A stretch of DNA of 64,000 bases from Streptomyces sp. TP-A0874 (GCF_001748085.1 NZ_BBZK01000004.1:372001-436000); one strand, 5' to 3'; shown: positions 44,414 through 58,741, counted from the stretch's first letter. The notes: generated from the sequence alone by a model not told the origin. Numbers and translations are program-made.

Positions 44414-45244
44414 CTACTCCGCCGTACGGGTGAGGCGGGGGTCGGCGGCGGGGCCGCCGTCGTGGTGGCGGACGGCACAGGCGGCGGCGTAGCCGGGGTG
44501 TCCGGTGCCGTCCGGGGAGCCGGGGGCGGGGACGAGGACATCCGTGAGCCGCCAGTCCTCCGGCGCCCCCGGCACGGGGCCGGCACCGACGTAGGTGTGG
44601 GAAAGGTCCTCTGCCAGTCCGATGCCGGTGCCCTTGAGGAACGCCTCCTTCCGCGTCCAGCAGCGGGCGAAGGCGGCCGCCCGCGCCGAGGCCGGGAGTG
44701 CTGCCAGCTCCGCCCGCTCCGCCGGGTGCAGGGAGGGTGCGATCTCCGCCGCGGTCCCCGCCGCCGGCACTTCCTCGATGTCGGCCCCGACGGCCGCCCG
44801 GGCGAAGGCGAGCAGCACGAAGTCCCCGGAGTGGGAGAGCGAGAAGTACAGCGGGTTGCCGGGGACGGCCGGGCGACCGTGCGGGCCCCCGCAGCCGGGG
44901 CAGGCCTCGCGGGTGAAATCCACGGCGGCCGGCTCCGTCCCGAGGTAGGCGCCGAGCAGTCGCCGTATCGCGGTGTGCGCCACCTGGTAGCGGTCCCGGT
45001 CGTCCGGGCGCACGAAGGCGGCGGCCCTGCTGCGCTCGGCCGGGTTCAGCAGGCTCTGCTCGGCAGCCGCCCGGTCACCGCCGGAACCGGGGGAAGCGTG
45101 CTCGGCCACCCCGACCAGCCAGAGCGCGGCGTCGCCCGCCGCCGGGTCCAGGTCTCGCTCCAGCAGCCGCGGCGCGACCGGTCCGGTCGGCAGCGTGTGC
45201 GGGGTGACGGCTCCGGTGGCGCCCGCGTGGATCGACCCCCTCAC
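44414..45244 (-). CDS. 4'-phosphopantetheinyl transferase (Sfp/EntD-like)
   Basis: 276 residues from GTG 45244 (start uncertain, no strong ribosome site). It loads coenzyme A-derived phosphopantetheine onto carrier proteins. Motifs in order: RYQVAHTAIRRLLGAYLG, LYFSLSHSGDFVLLAFA, the Mg site VGADIEEV and FARCWTRKEAFLKGTGIGL (WxxKEA). It lies 0.2 kb downstream of the NRPS, beyond a hairpin, so it very likely activates the aryl carrier protein and NRPS carrier domain of this locus. Confidence 0.9.
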   Translation of the reverse strand: MRGSIHAGATGAVTPHTLPTGPVAPRLLERDLDPAAGDAALWLVGVAEHASPGSGGDRAAAEQSLLNPAERSRAAAFVRPDDRDRYQVAHTAIRRLLGAYLGTEPAAVDFTREACPGCGGPHGRPAVPGNPLYFSLSHSGDFVLLAFARAAVGADIEEVPAAGTAAEIAPSLHPAERAELAALPASARAAAFARCWTRKEAFLKGTGIGLAEDLSHTYVGAGPVPGAPEDWRLTDVLVPAPGSPDGTGHPGYAAACAVRHHDGGPAADPRLTRTAE

Positions 45245-45405
45245 GCCGCGCCGTCCCCGGCGCTCCGGCGGTCGTCGTGGGCCGGGCAGGGGCGGTGGGA
45301 AACCGGCCCACGGGCGGTGCGCCGACCGCCCGGTGCCGACCGGGAGCCCGGCCACCGCCGCGACTTCGCGGCCGTGTCAGGTGATTTCCGGTGGGTGGGC
45401 ACCCC

Positions 45406-45442
45406 GCCGGGGAGCATGACACTCGGTGCCATGCTCCCCGGC
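45406..45442 (-). terminator. terminator at the end of the ent biosynthesis operon
   Basis: A perfect 13-bp stem (45406-45418 with 45430-45442) and an 11-nt loop, 35 bp after the NRPS stop codon on the minus strand. Confidence 0.8.
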
Positions 45443-45476
45443 GTTCCTCCCAGCGCCTCGAAGCGGCTGCGGGCGG

Positions 45477-49606
<4,130 letters not shown>

Positions 49607-49610
<4 letters not shown>

Positions 49611-49846
49611 GCCCGGGCCCCCAGCAGCGGTGCCCACTCCTCCAGGGCGGGCTTCTCCGCCAGGTCGACGAAGCCGACCTCGACTCCGTGGTCCCGCCGC
49701 CAACGCTCCAGCAACGTCATGATCCTGACGGAGTCCAGGCCGTAGTCGACGAGGTTCTCGTCGTCGGGGATGTCGGCCGGCTCCTCGCCCAGCACGTCGG
49801 CGACATCGGCACGGATCTTCTCCAGGGTGATCGCCGTGGCGTCCAT
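49607..49846 (-). CDS. free-standing aryl carrier protein
   Basis: 79 residues. An acyl-carrier fold with the phosphopantetheine Ser in YGLDSVRIMTLLERWRR, the same GLDSVR.M signature as the C-terminal ArCP domain of EntB. It carries dihydroxybenzoate, loaded by the EntE-like ligase, to the condensation domain. In E. coli this domain is fused to isochorismatase; here it is a separate gene six bases after it and overlapping the NRPS start by four bases. Confidence 0.92.
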
Positions 49847-49852
49847 GGTTGA

Positions 49853-50485
49853 CTACTTCCCCTCTACGAGACGTTCGGTGGTGGTGACGACGGCGCACTT
49901 GGCGGCGGCCCACTCCAGGGCCATCCGGTGGTCCTGCTCCGAGAAGTCCGCGAGTGCGTCGGCGACGAGGAAGGCCTTGATGTCGCGCATCCAGGCGTCG
50001 CAGGCGGTCATCATGACGCCGATGTGGGCGTAGACCCCGACGACGACCAACTGGTCGCGGCCCTGGGAGGCCATCCGTTCGGCCAGGTCGGAGCGGACGA
50101 AGGCGCTGTACTTCCACTTGGTGATGACGGTGTCGCCCTCGACCGGCGCCACCGCCTCCGGGATCGCCGCGAGAGCCTCGTCGTCGGGGAGGCCGGGGCC
50201 CCAGAAGTCCAGTTGGAGGCCGCGCTCGGCCGGGTTCTGTCCCCCGGGCTGCGCGGAGTAGACGACCGGCACGCCCAGCCGGGCGCACTCCTTCTTCAAC
50301 CGCGCGACGTTCGCCAGCAGTTCGGTGACCGGCGACCGCCCCGGGGTGAAGGCGCGCAGGAAGTACTGCTGGAGGTCGTGGACGAGGAGGACGGCGCGGT
50401 CCGGGTCGAAGCTCCAGTCGACCCGGTTGGCCGGCAGCGAGGCCGGATCGGGCATCGGGTAGGGGGCGATGGCGGGGAGAGCCAC
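49853..50485 (-). CDS. entB: isochorismatase (2,3-dihydro-2,3-dihydroxybenzoate synthase)
   Basis: 210 residues, GTG start. It cleaves isochorismate to 2,3-dihydro-2,3-dihydroxybenzoate and pyruvate. Family blocks: [16 protein letters not shown] (Asp), [35 protein letters not shown] (Lys) and [15 protein letters not shown], where Gly stands at the position that is Cys in hydrolases of other amides, as in EntB. It ends without the C-terminal carrier domain of EntB, which is the next gene. Confidence 0.93.
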   Translation of the reverse strand: MALPAIAPYPMPDPASLPANRVDWSFDPDRAVLLVHDLQQYFLRAFTPGRSPVTELLANVARLKKECARLGVPVVYSAQPGGQNPAERGLQLDFWGPGLPDDEALAAIPEAVAPVEGDTVITKWKYSAFVRSDLAERMASQGRDQLVVVGVYAHIGVMMTACDAWMRDIKAFLVADALADFSEQDHRMALEWAAAKCAVVTTTERLVEGK

Positions 50486-50543
50486 GGGGTGCCTTTCGGG
50501 GGGATCGGGGGGTTCCGCACGCGGGCTGGCGACCTGTCAGGGA

Positions 50544-52247
50544 TCAGTCGCGCAGTCGGGCGGCGATGGCCGCCCGGAGGTCCTTCTTGCTGACCTTGCC
50601 GATGCCGGTGGCGGGGAAGGCCGTCACGAACTCGACGCGGTCGGGCACCTTGTACGCGGCCAGACCGCGCTGGCGCACGAACTTCTTCATCTCCACGGGC
50701 TTCAGCGGTCCGGTGTTCTCCCGCAGGATCACGTAGGCGCAGGTCCGCTCGCCGAGGTAGTCGTCCGGCATGGAGACCACGGCGGCGTCGTGCACCGCCG
50801 GGTGGGCGAGGATGTGGTTCTCGATCTCCTCCGCGGCCACCTTCTCACCGCCCCGGTTGATCTGGTCCTTCGCCCGGCCCTCGACGACGAGGTGCCCGGT
50901 CTCGGTCAGCCGGACCACGTCACCGGTGCGGTAGAAGCCGTCGGCGGTGAAGGCGCGCGCGTTGTGCTCGGGCGCCTTCCAGTAGCCGCGGATGGTGTAC
51001 GGGCCGCGGGTCAGCAGGTGCCCGGTCTCTCCCACCGGCAGGTCGTCGTCCTGGTCGTCGACGATCCGGATCTCGTCGTCCGGGGAGATCGGGCGGCCCT
51101 GGGTGGTGACGATGGTCTCCTCGGGGTCGTCCAGCCGGGTGTAGTTGACCAGCCCCTCCGCCATGCCGAAGACCTGCTGGAGCGTGCAGTCGAGGGTCGG
51201 CCGGACCCGGCGGGCGGCCTCCGAGCTGAACTTGGCGCCGCCGACGAGCAGCACCTCCAGGCTGGAGAGGTCGGCGGTGCTCTCGGGCGCGGCTTCCAAC
51301 CACACCAGGGCCAGCGGCGGCACCAGCCCCGTGATGGTGACCTTCTCACGTTCGATCAGGGGAAAGGCCGTGTCGGGGCTGGGTCTCGGGGCGAGCACCA
51401 CCCGGGCGCCTGCGTAGAGCGCGCCGAGCGTCCCCGGGGAGCTGAGCGGGAAGTTGTGGGCCGCCGGCAGGGCGCACAGGTAGACGCTGTGCTCGTCGAC
51501 GGCGCAGATCTCGTTGGAGCCGCGCAGCGAGTAGATGTAGTCGTCGTGGGTGCGCGGTATGAGCTTGGGTACGCCCGTGCTGCCTCCGGAGAGCTGGAGG
51601 AAGGCGAGGTCGCCCGGGGCCGGTCGCTGGTCGGCCGGCGGCGGTCCGGCGACCGGCTCGCCCGCCGCGGCCACCGACTCCAGGGCGGTGTGCTCACCCG
51701 GGTCGCCGACCACGAGGACCTCGCGCAGGGTGGGGACTTCGGCGCGCATCCGGGAGGCCAGCTCACGGTAGTCGAAGCCGCCGTGCACATCGGGGATGAC
51801 GTAGGCGACCGCCTCGGTGAACCGGCAGAAATGGCCGATCTCGGTGGCACGGTGGGCCGGCAGCGCGAAGACGGGCAGGGCGCCGATCCGGAACAGCGCG
51901 AAGACGACTTCGAAGAACTCGGCGATGTTGGGAAGTTGGAGCACCACCCGGTCGCCCTTACGGACGCCGCGTGCCCGGAGCCCCGCGGCGAGGCGGTCCG
52001 CGCGCTGGTCCAGCTCCCGGTAGCTCCAGCGGCGTCCGCCGGTCTCGCTCAGCGCACCGGACGGCCCGTCGGCCGGGTCGACGACGGCGATCCGGTCGGG
52101 GTGGGCCTCGGCGCGCTCCCGCAACATCTGGCCGAAGGTCTCGCCGCGCCACCAGCCGGCGGCGCGGTAGCGCTGGGCGTACTCGGCGGGCCAGGTGGGC
52201 TGTGCGGCCGTCGGTTCCTCCACGGCGGCGTGATCGTTCACGGTCAC
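50544..52247 (-). CDS. entE: 2,3-dihydroxybenzoate-AMP ligase
   Basis: 567 residues from GTG 52247, which overlaps the entC stop (GTGA). It activates dihydroxybenzoate as adenylate and loads the aryl carrier protein. Motifs: [21 protein letters not shown] (P-loop, quoted as [15 protein letters not shown]), [58 protein letters not shown] and the C-terminal Lys in [23 protein letters not shown] matches the aryl-acid pocket of DhbE/EntE. Length is standard. Confidence 0.93.
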   Translation of the reverse strand: MTVNDHAAVEEPTAAQPTWPAEYAQRYRAAGWWRGETFGQMLRERAEAHPDRIAVVDPADGPSGALSETGGRRWSYRELDQRADRLAAGLRARGVRKGDRVVLQLPNIAEFFEVVFALFRIGALPVFALPAHRATEIGHFCRFTEAVAYVIPDVHGGFDYRELASRMRAEVPTLREVLVVGDPGEHTALESVAAAGEPVAGPPPADQRPAPGDLAFLQLSGGSTGVPKLIPRTHDDYIYSLRGSNEICAVDEHSVYLCALPAAHNFPLSSPGTLGALYAGARVVLAPRPSPDTAFPLIEREKVTITGLVPPLALVWLEAAPESTADLSSLEVLLVGGAKFSSEAARRVRPTLDCTLQQVFGMAEGLVNYTRLDDPEETIVTTQGRPISPDDEIRIVDDQDDDLPVGETGHLLTRGPYTIRGYWKAPEHNARAFTADGFYRTGDVVRLTETGHLVVEGRAKDQINRGGEKVAAEEIENHILAHPAVHDAAVVSMPDDYLGERTCAYVILRENTGPLKPVEMKKFVRQRGLAAYKVPDRVEFVTAFPATGIGKVSKKDLRAAIAARLRD

Positions 52248-53521
52248 AGGTCGGCTCCCACGGCGTGCAGGAAGGTACGGAACTTGGCCCCCGTCTCGGC
52301 GGTCTCGGCCTCCGGGGAGGAGGCGGCGACGGCGCCGGCTCCGGCGTACAGCCGCAGCCGGTTCTCCTCGGCCTCGGCGCAGCGGATGGTGACGACCCAC
52401 TCGCCGTCGCCGTTCGCGTCCCCCCAGCCGACGACGCCGGTGAAGAAGCCGCGTTCGAAGGGCTCCAACTCGGCGATGACCTCCCGGGCGGTCGCGGTGG
52501 GCGTGCCGCAGACGGCCGGAGTGGGGTGCAGGGCGCAGGCCAGTTCGAGGGCGGAGGTGTTCTCCGGGTCCGTCAGTTCACCGGTGACCGTGGTGGACAG
52601 GTGCCACATGGCGGCCGTCCGCACCAGCGTGGGACGCCGGGGTACGTCGATGCTCCGGCAGTACGGCTCCAGTGACCGGCGCACGTCGTCGACGACCATG
52701 GCGTGCTCCGCCAGGTCCTTGGCGGAGTCCAGCAGGGCGGCGGCGCGGCGTACGTCCTCGGCCAGGTCGGAGCTGCGCGGTGTGGAGCCGGCGAGCGGAT
52801 TCGCGACGAACCTCCCGCCGCGCCGGGAGACCAGCAGTTCGGGGCTGGCGCCGATCAGCGTGCGGTCGCAGCCCGGGCGCCCGTCGGGGCCGGCGGGGGC
52901 CCCGGTCGGCATCGCGAAGGTGTAGCCGCCCGGGTCCCGCCGGGCGAGCCTCTGGAGCATCGCGGGCAGGTCCAGGCCCCGGGCGGAGGAGAGCTCCAGG
53001 GTGCGGGCGAGGACGACCTTGCTGAAGTCGCCGCGCGCCATCCGCCGCACGGCTTCGGCGACCGAGGCGCCGTAGACCTCCGGCTCGGGTACGGGCCGGA
53101 CCTCCCAGCCGGTCGTCGCGGGGGCCGCGGCCTCCAGCGCCACCAGCGGGTCCTTCGCCAGCGGAGGCGCCCAGCGCACGCCCGCGGGAACGGTGAGGGC
53201 GGACGGCGCGGTCTGGTCGAAGGGCACCGCGCCGACGACGACGGGTGCCGCGGCCCCGGCGGCGCCGGCCTCCCGCAGGGTCTCGGCGACCCGCTCCGGC
53301 AGGGGGCGCGGTCCGTGCGGTACGGGCCGCTCGACTCCGTGGGTCAGCAGGGTACGGGTCGGCGAGGCGAAGAAGCGGGCCTCGCCGCCCCGGTAGTCGT
53401 CGAGGAGCGCGGTGGCCGCTCCGACGGTCCCGCCGGCGGCCCGCAGGCCCGCGGTGTTGGGCGGCCGGGGCGTGGGGGGTTGGGTGGGAGCCGGTACGGC
53501 GGCCTCGTGAGCCGTTGTCAC
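52244..53521 (-). CDS. entC: isochorismate synthase
   Basis: 425 residues. It converts chorismate to isochorismate, the first committed step. Blocks: [39 protein letters not shown] in part, [47 protein letters not shown] and [22 protein letters not shown] in part, with the Mg-binding Glu residues. GTG 53521 was chosen because GGAG lies six bases upstream; an ATG ten codons earlier has no ribosome site. It starts 204 bp after entA, so an additional promoter is possible there, though no iron box is seen. Confidence 0.93.
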   Translation of the reverse strand: MTTAHEAAVPAPTQPPTPRPPNTAGLRAAGGTVGAATALLDDYRGGEARFFASPTRTLLTHGVERPVPHGPRPLPERVAETLREAGAAGAAAPVVVGAVPFDQTAPSALTVPAGVRWAPPLAKDPLVALEAAAPATTGWEVRPVPEPEVYGASVAEAVRRMARGDFSKVVLARTLELSSARGLDLPAMLQRLARRDPGGYTFAMPTGAPAGPDGRPGCDRTLIGASPELLVSRRGGRFVANPLAGSTPRSSDLAEDVRRAAALLDSAKDLAEHAMVVDDVRRSLEPYCRSIDVPRRPTLVRTAAMWHLSTTVTGELTDPENTSALELACALHPTPAVCGTPTATAREVIAELEPFERGFFTGVVGWGDANGDGEWVVTIRCAEAEENRLRLYAGAGAVAASSPEAETAETGAKFRTFLHAVGADL

Positions 53522-53725
53522 CTGGTGCTCCTGTTCTCCGATGGTTCCCATCGGCTCGGGTCTGGAGGGATGGAGTGGGCCCTGCTCGGCCCTTGCGGGC
53601 GGCGCCGGAGATCGGTGGCCCCGGTCGGGGTGGGGGTTCGAGGGTGTTCCGCGCCGGCTTCCTCGACGGGCTCGTGCCGCCGGTGGGGCGGGGCCGGGCT
53701 GCGGGGCGGACGGCTGCTCCGGTCC

Positions 53726-54505
53726 TCAGGCGCGCAGCGTCGCGCCGCCGTCCACGTACAGGTCGTGCATGGTGATGTGGCGGGCCCGGTCCGAGACGAG
53801 GAAGGCGACGGCTTCGGCGACATCGGCGGGCTCGGCGATCCGCCCGAGCGGGATGCCCACGCGGTAGGAGGCCGGGTCGCCGTCGAGGACCCGCAGCGGC
53901 GCCTCGGCGTCCTGCCACAGCTCCCGCTGCATGGCGGTGTCGGTCGATCCGGGTGAGACGACGTTGCAGCGGACGCCGGTGCGGCCCAACTCGAGTCCCA
54001 GGCACTTGGTGAACATGGTGGCCGCGGCCTTGGACGCCGCGTAGGCGGCCATGCCGGTGCGCGGCACCCCCGCCGCGTTGGAGCCGACGGTGACGATGCA
54101 GCCGCTGCGGCGCTCGGCCATCCTGCGGGCCGCGGCCCGCGAGGTGTGGAAGACGCCGGTGGTGTTCACCGCGAAGGTCTGCGCCCAGTCGTCGTCGGTG
54201 AGGTCGACCACGGGCGAAGTGCGCAGCACACCGGCGACGTTGACCAGGATGTCGAGTGGTCCGTTCTCCCTTTCCACCCGTTCCACCAGGGCCTGGACCG
54301 CCGAGGCGTCGGTCACGTCGGCGGGGTGGGCGGTGAGCGCGGCGGGGCCGAGTTCGGCTTCGAGGGCCTTGACCCCGCCCGCGCTCCGGTCCACGGCCGC
54401 CACCCGTGCCCCTCGTTCCACCAGGGTCCGGGCGACGGCTTCGCCTATCCCCTGGCCGGCACCGGTGACCAGCGCGAGACGGCCGGTGAGTTCGGGCTCT
54501 TGCAC
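53726..54505 (-). CDS. entA: 2,3-dihydro-2,3-dihydroxybenzoate dehydrogenase
   Basis: 259 residues, GTG start. A short-chain dehydrogenase: cofactor site [19 protein letters not shown], catalytic Ser region [24 protein letters not shown] with Tyr-x3-Lys, and C-terminal [10 protein letters not shown]. The VGSNAA...R.GMAAY block is that of EntA/DhbA. It oxidises dihydro-dihydroxybenzoate to 2,3-dihydroxybenzoate with NAD. It is the first gene of the minus-strand ent operon, directly behind a perfect iron box. Confidence 0.92.
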   Translation of the reverse strand: MQEPELTGRLALVTGAGQGIGEAVARTLVERGARVAAVDRSAGGVKALEAELGPAALTAHPADVTDASAVQALVERVERENGPLDILVNVAGVLRTSPVVDLTDDDWAQTFAVNTTGVFHTSRAAARRMAERRSGCIVTVGSNAAGVPRTGMAAYAASKAAATMFTKCLGLELGRTGVRCNVVSPGSTDTAMQRELWQDAEAPLRVLDGDPASYRVGIPLGRIAEPADVAEAVAFLVSDRARHITMHDLYVDGGATLRA

Positions 54506-54543
54506 GGCGCTGCCTGCTCCCTCTACCTCGTCGAAAGCTGAAG

Positions 54544-54562
54544 TTAGGTTAGCCTAACCTAA
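54544..54562. promoter_or_regulatory. perfect iron box upstream of entA
   Basis: The 19-base palindrome TTAGGTTAGCCTAACCTAA lies 39 bp before the entA start and matches the DmdR1/IdeR consensus. It should shut the ent operon when iron is plentiful. Confidence 0.95.
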
Positions 54563-54598
54563 ACAGCGGCGAGGTCGCACCCCGCCGCCGCCGGCCGC

Positions 54599-55576
54599 TC
54601 AACCGGCCATCGCCTCCTCGATGTCGTCCAGCACCGACATCGCCGCCTCGGCACCGCCGAGACTGGTCCACTTGGAACCGTCGACCTCCGTGACGTGGTC
54701 GTTCTTGACCGCGGAGAGTTGACGGTACGCCGGCTTCTCCTTGAGCTTCCGGAACAGATCCGCGTCCTCCCCGGTGGAGGCCAGCGTGCCGATGAACAGC
54801 CAGTCGCCGTCGATCTGCTTGATGTCCTCGTCACCGACCGGGGTCGAGTGCCCCTCCCCCTGGTCGTTCTGGATACCGGGGCGCTTGAGGCCGAGGTCGT
54901 TCAGCACATCACTGATGAAGACGCCCTGCTGCATCACCGCGGTCCCGCGGGCGGAGTACCTGGCCACGCTGACCTCGGCCCCCGACCGGTCGCCGAGGGC
55001 CTGCTTCACCGACTCCACCCGCTCCTCGTAGCCGCGGACGAACTTCTCGACCTCGGCCTCCTTCCCGAGCGCCTCGGCGGTGAGCTTCAACGACTTCTTC
55101 CAGGAGCGGTCCTTACCGACCGTCACCACGGTCGGCGCGATGGTGCGCAGCTGCTCCAGAACCTGCTTGTCCGCGATCTGGCCGGCGAGTATGACGTCCG
55201 GTCCGGCAGAGGCGACCTTCTCGATGTCCGGCCCCGTGACCGCGCCGACCACCGGGATCCCCTCGGTGGCGTCCCCGAGGTACTCCGGCGCACCCTGCTG
55301 CCCGCGCCCGGCGCTCAGCCCCACCGGCTTGACCCCGAGCGCGAGCGAGCTGTCCAGGTCCATCTCGCTGAGCACGACCACCTTCTCGACCCCGCCGGGG
55401 ATCTCGACCTTCGCACCGGTCACGTCGGTGACCGTCCGGGTCTTCGAGCTGGACTCGCCCGCCCCACCACTCTCGGGATCCTCTGCGCCGCAGGCGGTGA
55501 GCAGCAGGGCGGAAGCGGCCGCCACGGCGGCTGCGGCAACCGCCGTCCGGCGACTGACGGAACGGGACGAACGCAT
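54599..55576 (-). CDS. ferric-siderophore ABC transporter substrate-binding lipoprotein (FepB-like)
   Basis: 325 residues from ATG 55576 (GGAG seven bases upstream). Signal peptide with lipobox LTAC, Cys29. The class III (FecB/FhuD-type) binding fold shows VTDVTGAKVEIPGGVEKVVVL in part, GPDVILAGQ, APTVVTVGKDRSWKKSL and DWLFIGTLASTGEDADLF. It binds the ferric siderophore at the cell surface and delivers it to the permeases encoded divergently. The divergent promoter holds an iron box. Confidence 0.92.
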   Translation of the reverse strand: MRSSRSVSRRTAVAAAAVAAASALLLTACGAEDPESGGAGESSSKTRTVTDVTGAKVEIPGGVEKVVVLSEMDLDSSLALGVKPVGLSAGRGQQGAPEYLGDATEGIPVVGAVTGPDIEKVASAGPDVILAGQIADKQVLEQLRTIAPTVVTVGKDRSWKKSLKLTAEALGKEAEVEKFVRGYEERVESVKQALGDRSGAEVSVARYSARGTAVMQQGVFISDVLNDLGLKRPGIQNDQGEGHSTPVGDEDIKQIDGDWLFIGTLASTGEDADLFRKLKEKPAYRQLSAVKNDHVTEVDGSKWTSLGGAEAAMSVLDDIEEAMAG

Positions 55577-55669
55577 GGGACACTCCGATGAGCTACGGGT
55601 CAGGACGGAAAAACCGATGGCCAGGGCAGCCCGGGACGGCGGGGCCACCCCCGAAGCACCCTGGCCTGC

Positions 55670-55688
55670 TTAGGCTAGGCTTACCTTA
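55670..55688. promoter_or_regulatory. iron box in the divergent fepB/fepD promoter, overlapping the fepD start codon
   Basis: TTAGGCTAGGCTTACCTTA (one arm diverged) ends on the A of the permease ATG. TAGGCT at 55676-55681 lies six bases before that ATG and fits a -10 of a leaderless message, so the repressor would cover both -10 and start. Confidence 0.85.
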
Positions 55689-56818
55689 TGCCACCCCCGC
55701 AAGAGGGCCTCTCAGTCGGCACACCACCCGCCGCAACCAACGGAGTTGCGGAGCCGGTGCCGGCGGAGTCCGGAGTCCCCACCGCCACCCGGCCGCCGGT
55801 CCGTCCGGTGCTCTGGGCGGCGGGAGCCCTTCTGGTCGGCCTCGCCGTCCTGGTACTGCTCTCCCTGCTGACCGGCTCGGCCAGCAACCCCATGGCGCGT
55901 TCCTGGGACTTCATCACCGGAGAGCCGTCCGCCCGCGCGGACGAGCAACTCCGGCTCGCCGTCGTGGAGGTACGGCTGCCGCGCACCATCGCCGCGGTGC
56001 TGGTCGGCTGCGCACTGGGCGTCGCCGGCGCCCTCCTCCAGGCCGCCACCCGCAACCCGCTCGCGGAGACCGGGCTGTTGGGCGTCAACTCCGGCGCCGC
56101 ACTGGGCGTGGTGATCGGGCTCACCTACTTCGGGGCGGACTCGTCCTACGGGATGTTGCTGTGGGCGCTTGCGGGGGGCGTGCTGGCCAGCTGCACCGTC
56201 CTGCTGCTGGCCGCCTCCGGCCGGGCGGCCGCGTCACCGCTCCGCCTGGTGCTGGCCGGTTCCGCGCTCGGCGCCACCTTCCACGGCATGACCGCCTACG
56301 TCCTGCTGGGCACTCAGAGCACCTTCGACGAGTACCGGTACTGGACCATCGGTTCCCTCGCCGGGGTCCGCACCGCCACCGCACTCGCCCTCTCCCCCCT
56401 CGTGCTGCTCGGTCTGGCCGTGGCCTTCGCCGCCGCCCGACCGCTCTCCGCACTGGCGCTCGGCGACGACACCGCGCGGGCGCTGGGCCACCACCCGGCC
56501 CGGATCCGGCTTACGGTGGCCGGGGCGGTGACCCCGCTCGCCGGCGCCGCCGTCGCCCTGGCGGGCCCGATCGCCTTCCTCGGACTGCTGGCGCCCTACG
56601 CCGCCCGGCTCCTCACCGGCCCCCGGATGGCCGCCCAACTACTGCTCTCCGCGCTGGTCGCCGCCGATGTGATGATCGCCGCCGACATCCTGGCGCGCGT
56701 GGCCATCCGCCCCTGGGAGACGCCGGTGAGCGTGCTGTTGGCGCTGCTCGGCGGACCGCTGCTGATCTGGATCGCCCGCTCCGGGCGGATGACCGGCCTG
56801 GGGGGAACCGCCGCATGA
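55688..56818 (+). CDS. ferric-siderophore ABC permease (FecCD family, FepD-like)
   Basis: 376 residues. About ten membrane helices after a 35-residue polar start. FecCD blocks: VRLPRTIAAVLVGCALGVAG, ATRNPLAETGLLGVNSGAAL, WTIGSLAGVR, ALGDDTARALGHHPARIRL and GPIAFLGLLAPYAARLL. It forms half of the channel. The ATG has no room for a ribosome site because it lies in the iron box; a leaderless start is proposed. It overlaps the next permease by ATGA. Confidence 0.92.
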   Translation: MPPPQEGLSVGTPPAATNGVAEPVPAESGVPTATRPPVRPVLWAAGALLVGLAVLVLLSLLTGSASNPMARSWDFITGEPSARADEQLRLAVVEVRLPRTIAAVLVGCALGVAGALLQAATRNPLAETGLLGVNSGAALGVVIGLTYFGADSSYGMLLWALAGGVLASCTVLLLAASGRAAASPLRLVLAGSALGATFHGMTAYVLLGTQSTFDEYRYWTIGSLAGVRTATALALSPLVLLGLAVAFAAARPLSALALGDDTARALGHHPARIRLTVAGAVTPLAGAAVALAGPIAFLGLLAPYAARLLTGPRMAAQLLLSALVAADVMIAADILARVAIRPWETPVSVLLALLGGPLLIWIARSGRMTGLGGTAA

Positions 56819-57882
56819 CCGAGCGTTCCCCAGCCGTGGTGCCGGCACCGCTGACCCCGCCGGACACCGTACTGCTCCGCGGCGGCACCCTCTCCTGGCT
56901 GTTCCCGCGCCGCACCGCCGCCGTCGCCCTCGGGCTCAGCGCCCTGATCGCCGTGCTGGTGATCCTCGCCACCCTGGCCAGTTCCACGGACATGAGCCTG
57001 GCCCGGTCGGTCAGCGGCCTGCTGGGGACGGGCGACCGGGCGACGAACATGATCGTGCGGGACTTCCGGCTCCCCAGGATCGTCGTCGGCCTCCTGGTGG
57101 GAGGCGCACTCGGCGTCTCGGGCTGCCTGACCCAGACCCTGGCCGGCAACCGGCTCGCCACACCCGACATCATCGGCGTCAACGAAGGGGCCACCGCCAC
57201 CGTGGTCGCCTCGCTCATGGGCAGCAGCTCGGCCATGATCGGCGACTGGTGGCTCGGGCCGGTCGGCGGCGTCGGGGCGGCCGTGCTCGTCGTCCTGGCC
57301 GCCGGCGGGATGGGCACCCGCGGCTACCGGGTGCTGGTGGTCGGCATCGGCGTCTCCACCGTCATCGGTGCCGTCACCGACCTGGTGATGTCCCGGCAGA
57401 ACCAGAGCAGCGCGGGCGGCGTCTTCCTGTGGAGCGTGGGCAGCCTCAACGGCCGCGACTACGGGGTCGCGCTGCCGCTGCTGGGCGTGCTGGCGGTGCT
57501 GGTGCCCCTGGCGCTCGTGGCCGGACACCGGCTGGCTCTGGTCCGCTTCGACGACGACACCGCCTCGGCGCTCGGCCTCAACGTGGTCGCCGCGCGGGGT
57601 GCGGCGCTCGCACTCGCGGTGCTGCTCGCCGGTGTGGCGGTGGGGGTCGGCGGCCCGATCTCCTTCGTGGCGCTCGCCGCACCGATCCTCGCCTCCCGGC
57701 TCTGCGGGCCGGGTCGGGTACCGGTGGTCGGTTCCGCCCTGGTCGGCGCGGCGCTCATCGCCGCGGCGGACGCGCTGGGCCGGGTGATCGCCCCGGTGGA
57801 ACTCCCGGTGGGGGTGGTGACGAGTGTGCTTGGCGGACCGTTCCTGCTGTGGGTGCTGTTCGGCCGGGAAGAGAACGCGTGA
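56815..57882 (+). CDS. ferric-siderophore ABC permease (FecCD family, FepG-like)
   Basis: 355 residues, ATG overlapping the FepD-like stop. Same family: FRLPRIVVGLLVGGALGVSG, LAGNRLATPDIIGVNEGATA, LWSVGSLNGRDYG, DDDTASALGLNVVAARG and VGGPISFVALAAPILASRL. It is the second half of the heterodimeric channel. Its stop overlaps the GTG of the ATPase gene. Confidence 0.92.
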   Translation: MTERSPAVVPAPLTPPDTVLLRGGTLSWLFPRRTAAVALGLSALIAVLVILATLASSTDMSLARSVSGLLGTGDRATNMIVRDFRLPRIVVGLLVGGALGVSGCLTQTLAGNRLATPDIIGVNEGATATVVASLMGSSSAMIGDWWLGPVGGVGAAVLVVLAAGGMGTRGYRVLVVGIGVSTVIGAVTDLVMSRQNQSSAGGVFLWSVGSLNGRDYGVALPLLGVLAVLVPLALVAGHRLALVRFDDDTASALGLNVVAARGAALALAVLLAGVAVGVGGPISFVALAAPILASRLCGPGRVPVVGSALVGAALIAAADALGRVIAPVELPVGVVTSVLGGPFLLWVLFGREENA

Positions 57883-58694
57883 AGGGCCTGAGACAAGTGG
57901 AACTCGTCGTCCGGAAGCTCACCGCCGGCTATGCCGGCCACACGGCCGTCGACGGAGTGGACCTGAGCGTCGCACCCGGGCGGGTGGTCGCGATCGTCGG
58001 CCCGAACGGCTGCGGCAAGTCGACGCTGCTGCGCGCGGTCGCACGGCTGCACCGACCGAGCTCGGGCAGCGTACGGGTCGGTGCGGACGACATCTGGCAG
58101 CTGAGTCAGCGTCAGGCCGCGCATCGCATCGCGCTGCTGGCGCAGTCGCCGCAGTCTCCCGAGGCCGTCACCGTCGCCGGGCTGGTCCGCTACGGCCGCC
58201 ACCCGCACCAGGGCCTGTTCCGCCAGTGGTCGCGGGAGGACGAGCGGGCGGTGCGTGAGGCGCTGGAGTCCACCGGTGTGGCGGACCTCGCCGCCCGCCG
58301 CCTCGACCAGCTCTCCGGCGGCCAGCGGCAGCGCTGCTGGCTGGCGATGGTGCTGGCGCAGCAGACTCCGATCGTCCTGCTCGACGAACCGACCAGCGCC
58401 CTGGACCTCGGGCACGCGGTCGAGGTGCTGGGCCTGGTGCGGGAGGTCGCCGCCGCCGGCCGCACCGTTGTGATGGTGCTCCACGACCTGGCGAGCGCCG
58501 CCCGCTACGCGGATGTCCTGGTCGCCATGAAGAACGGCGGGGTCGTGGCCTCCGGCCCGCCCCGGGAGACCGTCGACGCCGCGTTGGTCAAGGAGCTCTA
58601 CGGGATCGACGCGGACATCCTCCGGGCTCCGGACGACGGCTCCCCGGTGGTGGTACCGGTGGCCGGTCCGCCCGTTCCCGCCGCGGGGCGCTGA
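57879..58694 (+). CDS. ferric-siderophore ABC ATP-binding protein (FepC-like)
   Basis: 271 residues from GTG 57879 (overlaps FepG-like stop; GGGAAGAG upstream). Walker A VGPNGCGKSTLL, Q-loop LAQSPQSPEAVTV, signature LSGGQRQRCWLAMVL, Walker B IVLLDEPTSALDLGH and switch His in VLHDLASAARY. It powers ferric-siderophore import with the two permeases; last gene of the operon, followed by a strong hairpin. Confidence 0.94.
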   Translation: MKGLRQVELVVRKLTAGYAGHTAVDGVDLSVAPGRVVAIVGPNGCGKSTLLRAVARLHRPSSGSVRVGADDIWQLSQRQAAHRIALLAQSPQSPEAVTVAGLVRYGRHPHQGLFRQWSREDERAVREALESTGVADLAARRLDQLSGGQRQRCWLAMVLAQQTPIVLLDEPTSALDLGHAVEVLGLVREVAAAGRTVVMVLHDLASAARYADVLVAMKNGGVVASGPPRETVDAALVKELYGIDADILRAPDDGSPVVVPVAGPPVPAAGR

Positions 58695-58706
58695 TCCGGT
58701 TCCGCG

Positions 58707-58741
58707 CCGTGCTCCGGCCCTCGGGTGGGGCCGGAGCACGG
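58707..58741 (+). terminator. terminator of the siderophore uptake operon
   Basis: A perfect 14-bp stem (58707-58720 with 58728-58741) and a 7-nt loop, 12 bp after the ATPase stop. Confidence 0.85.
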
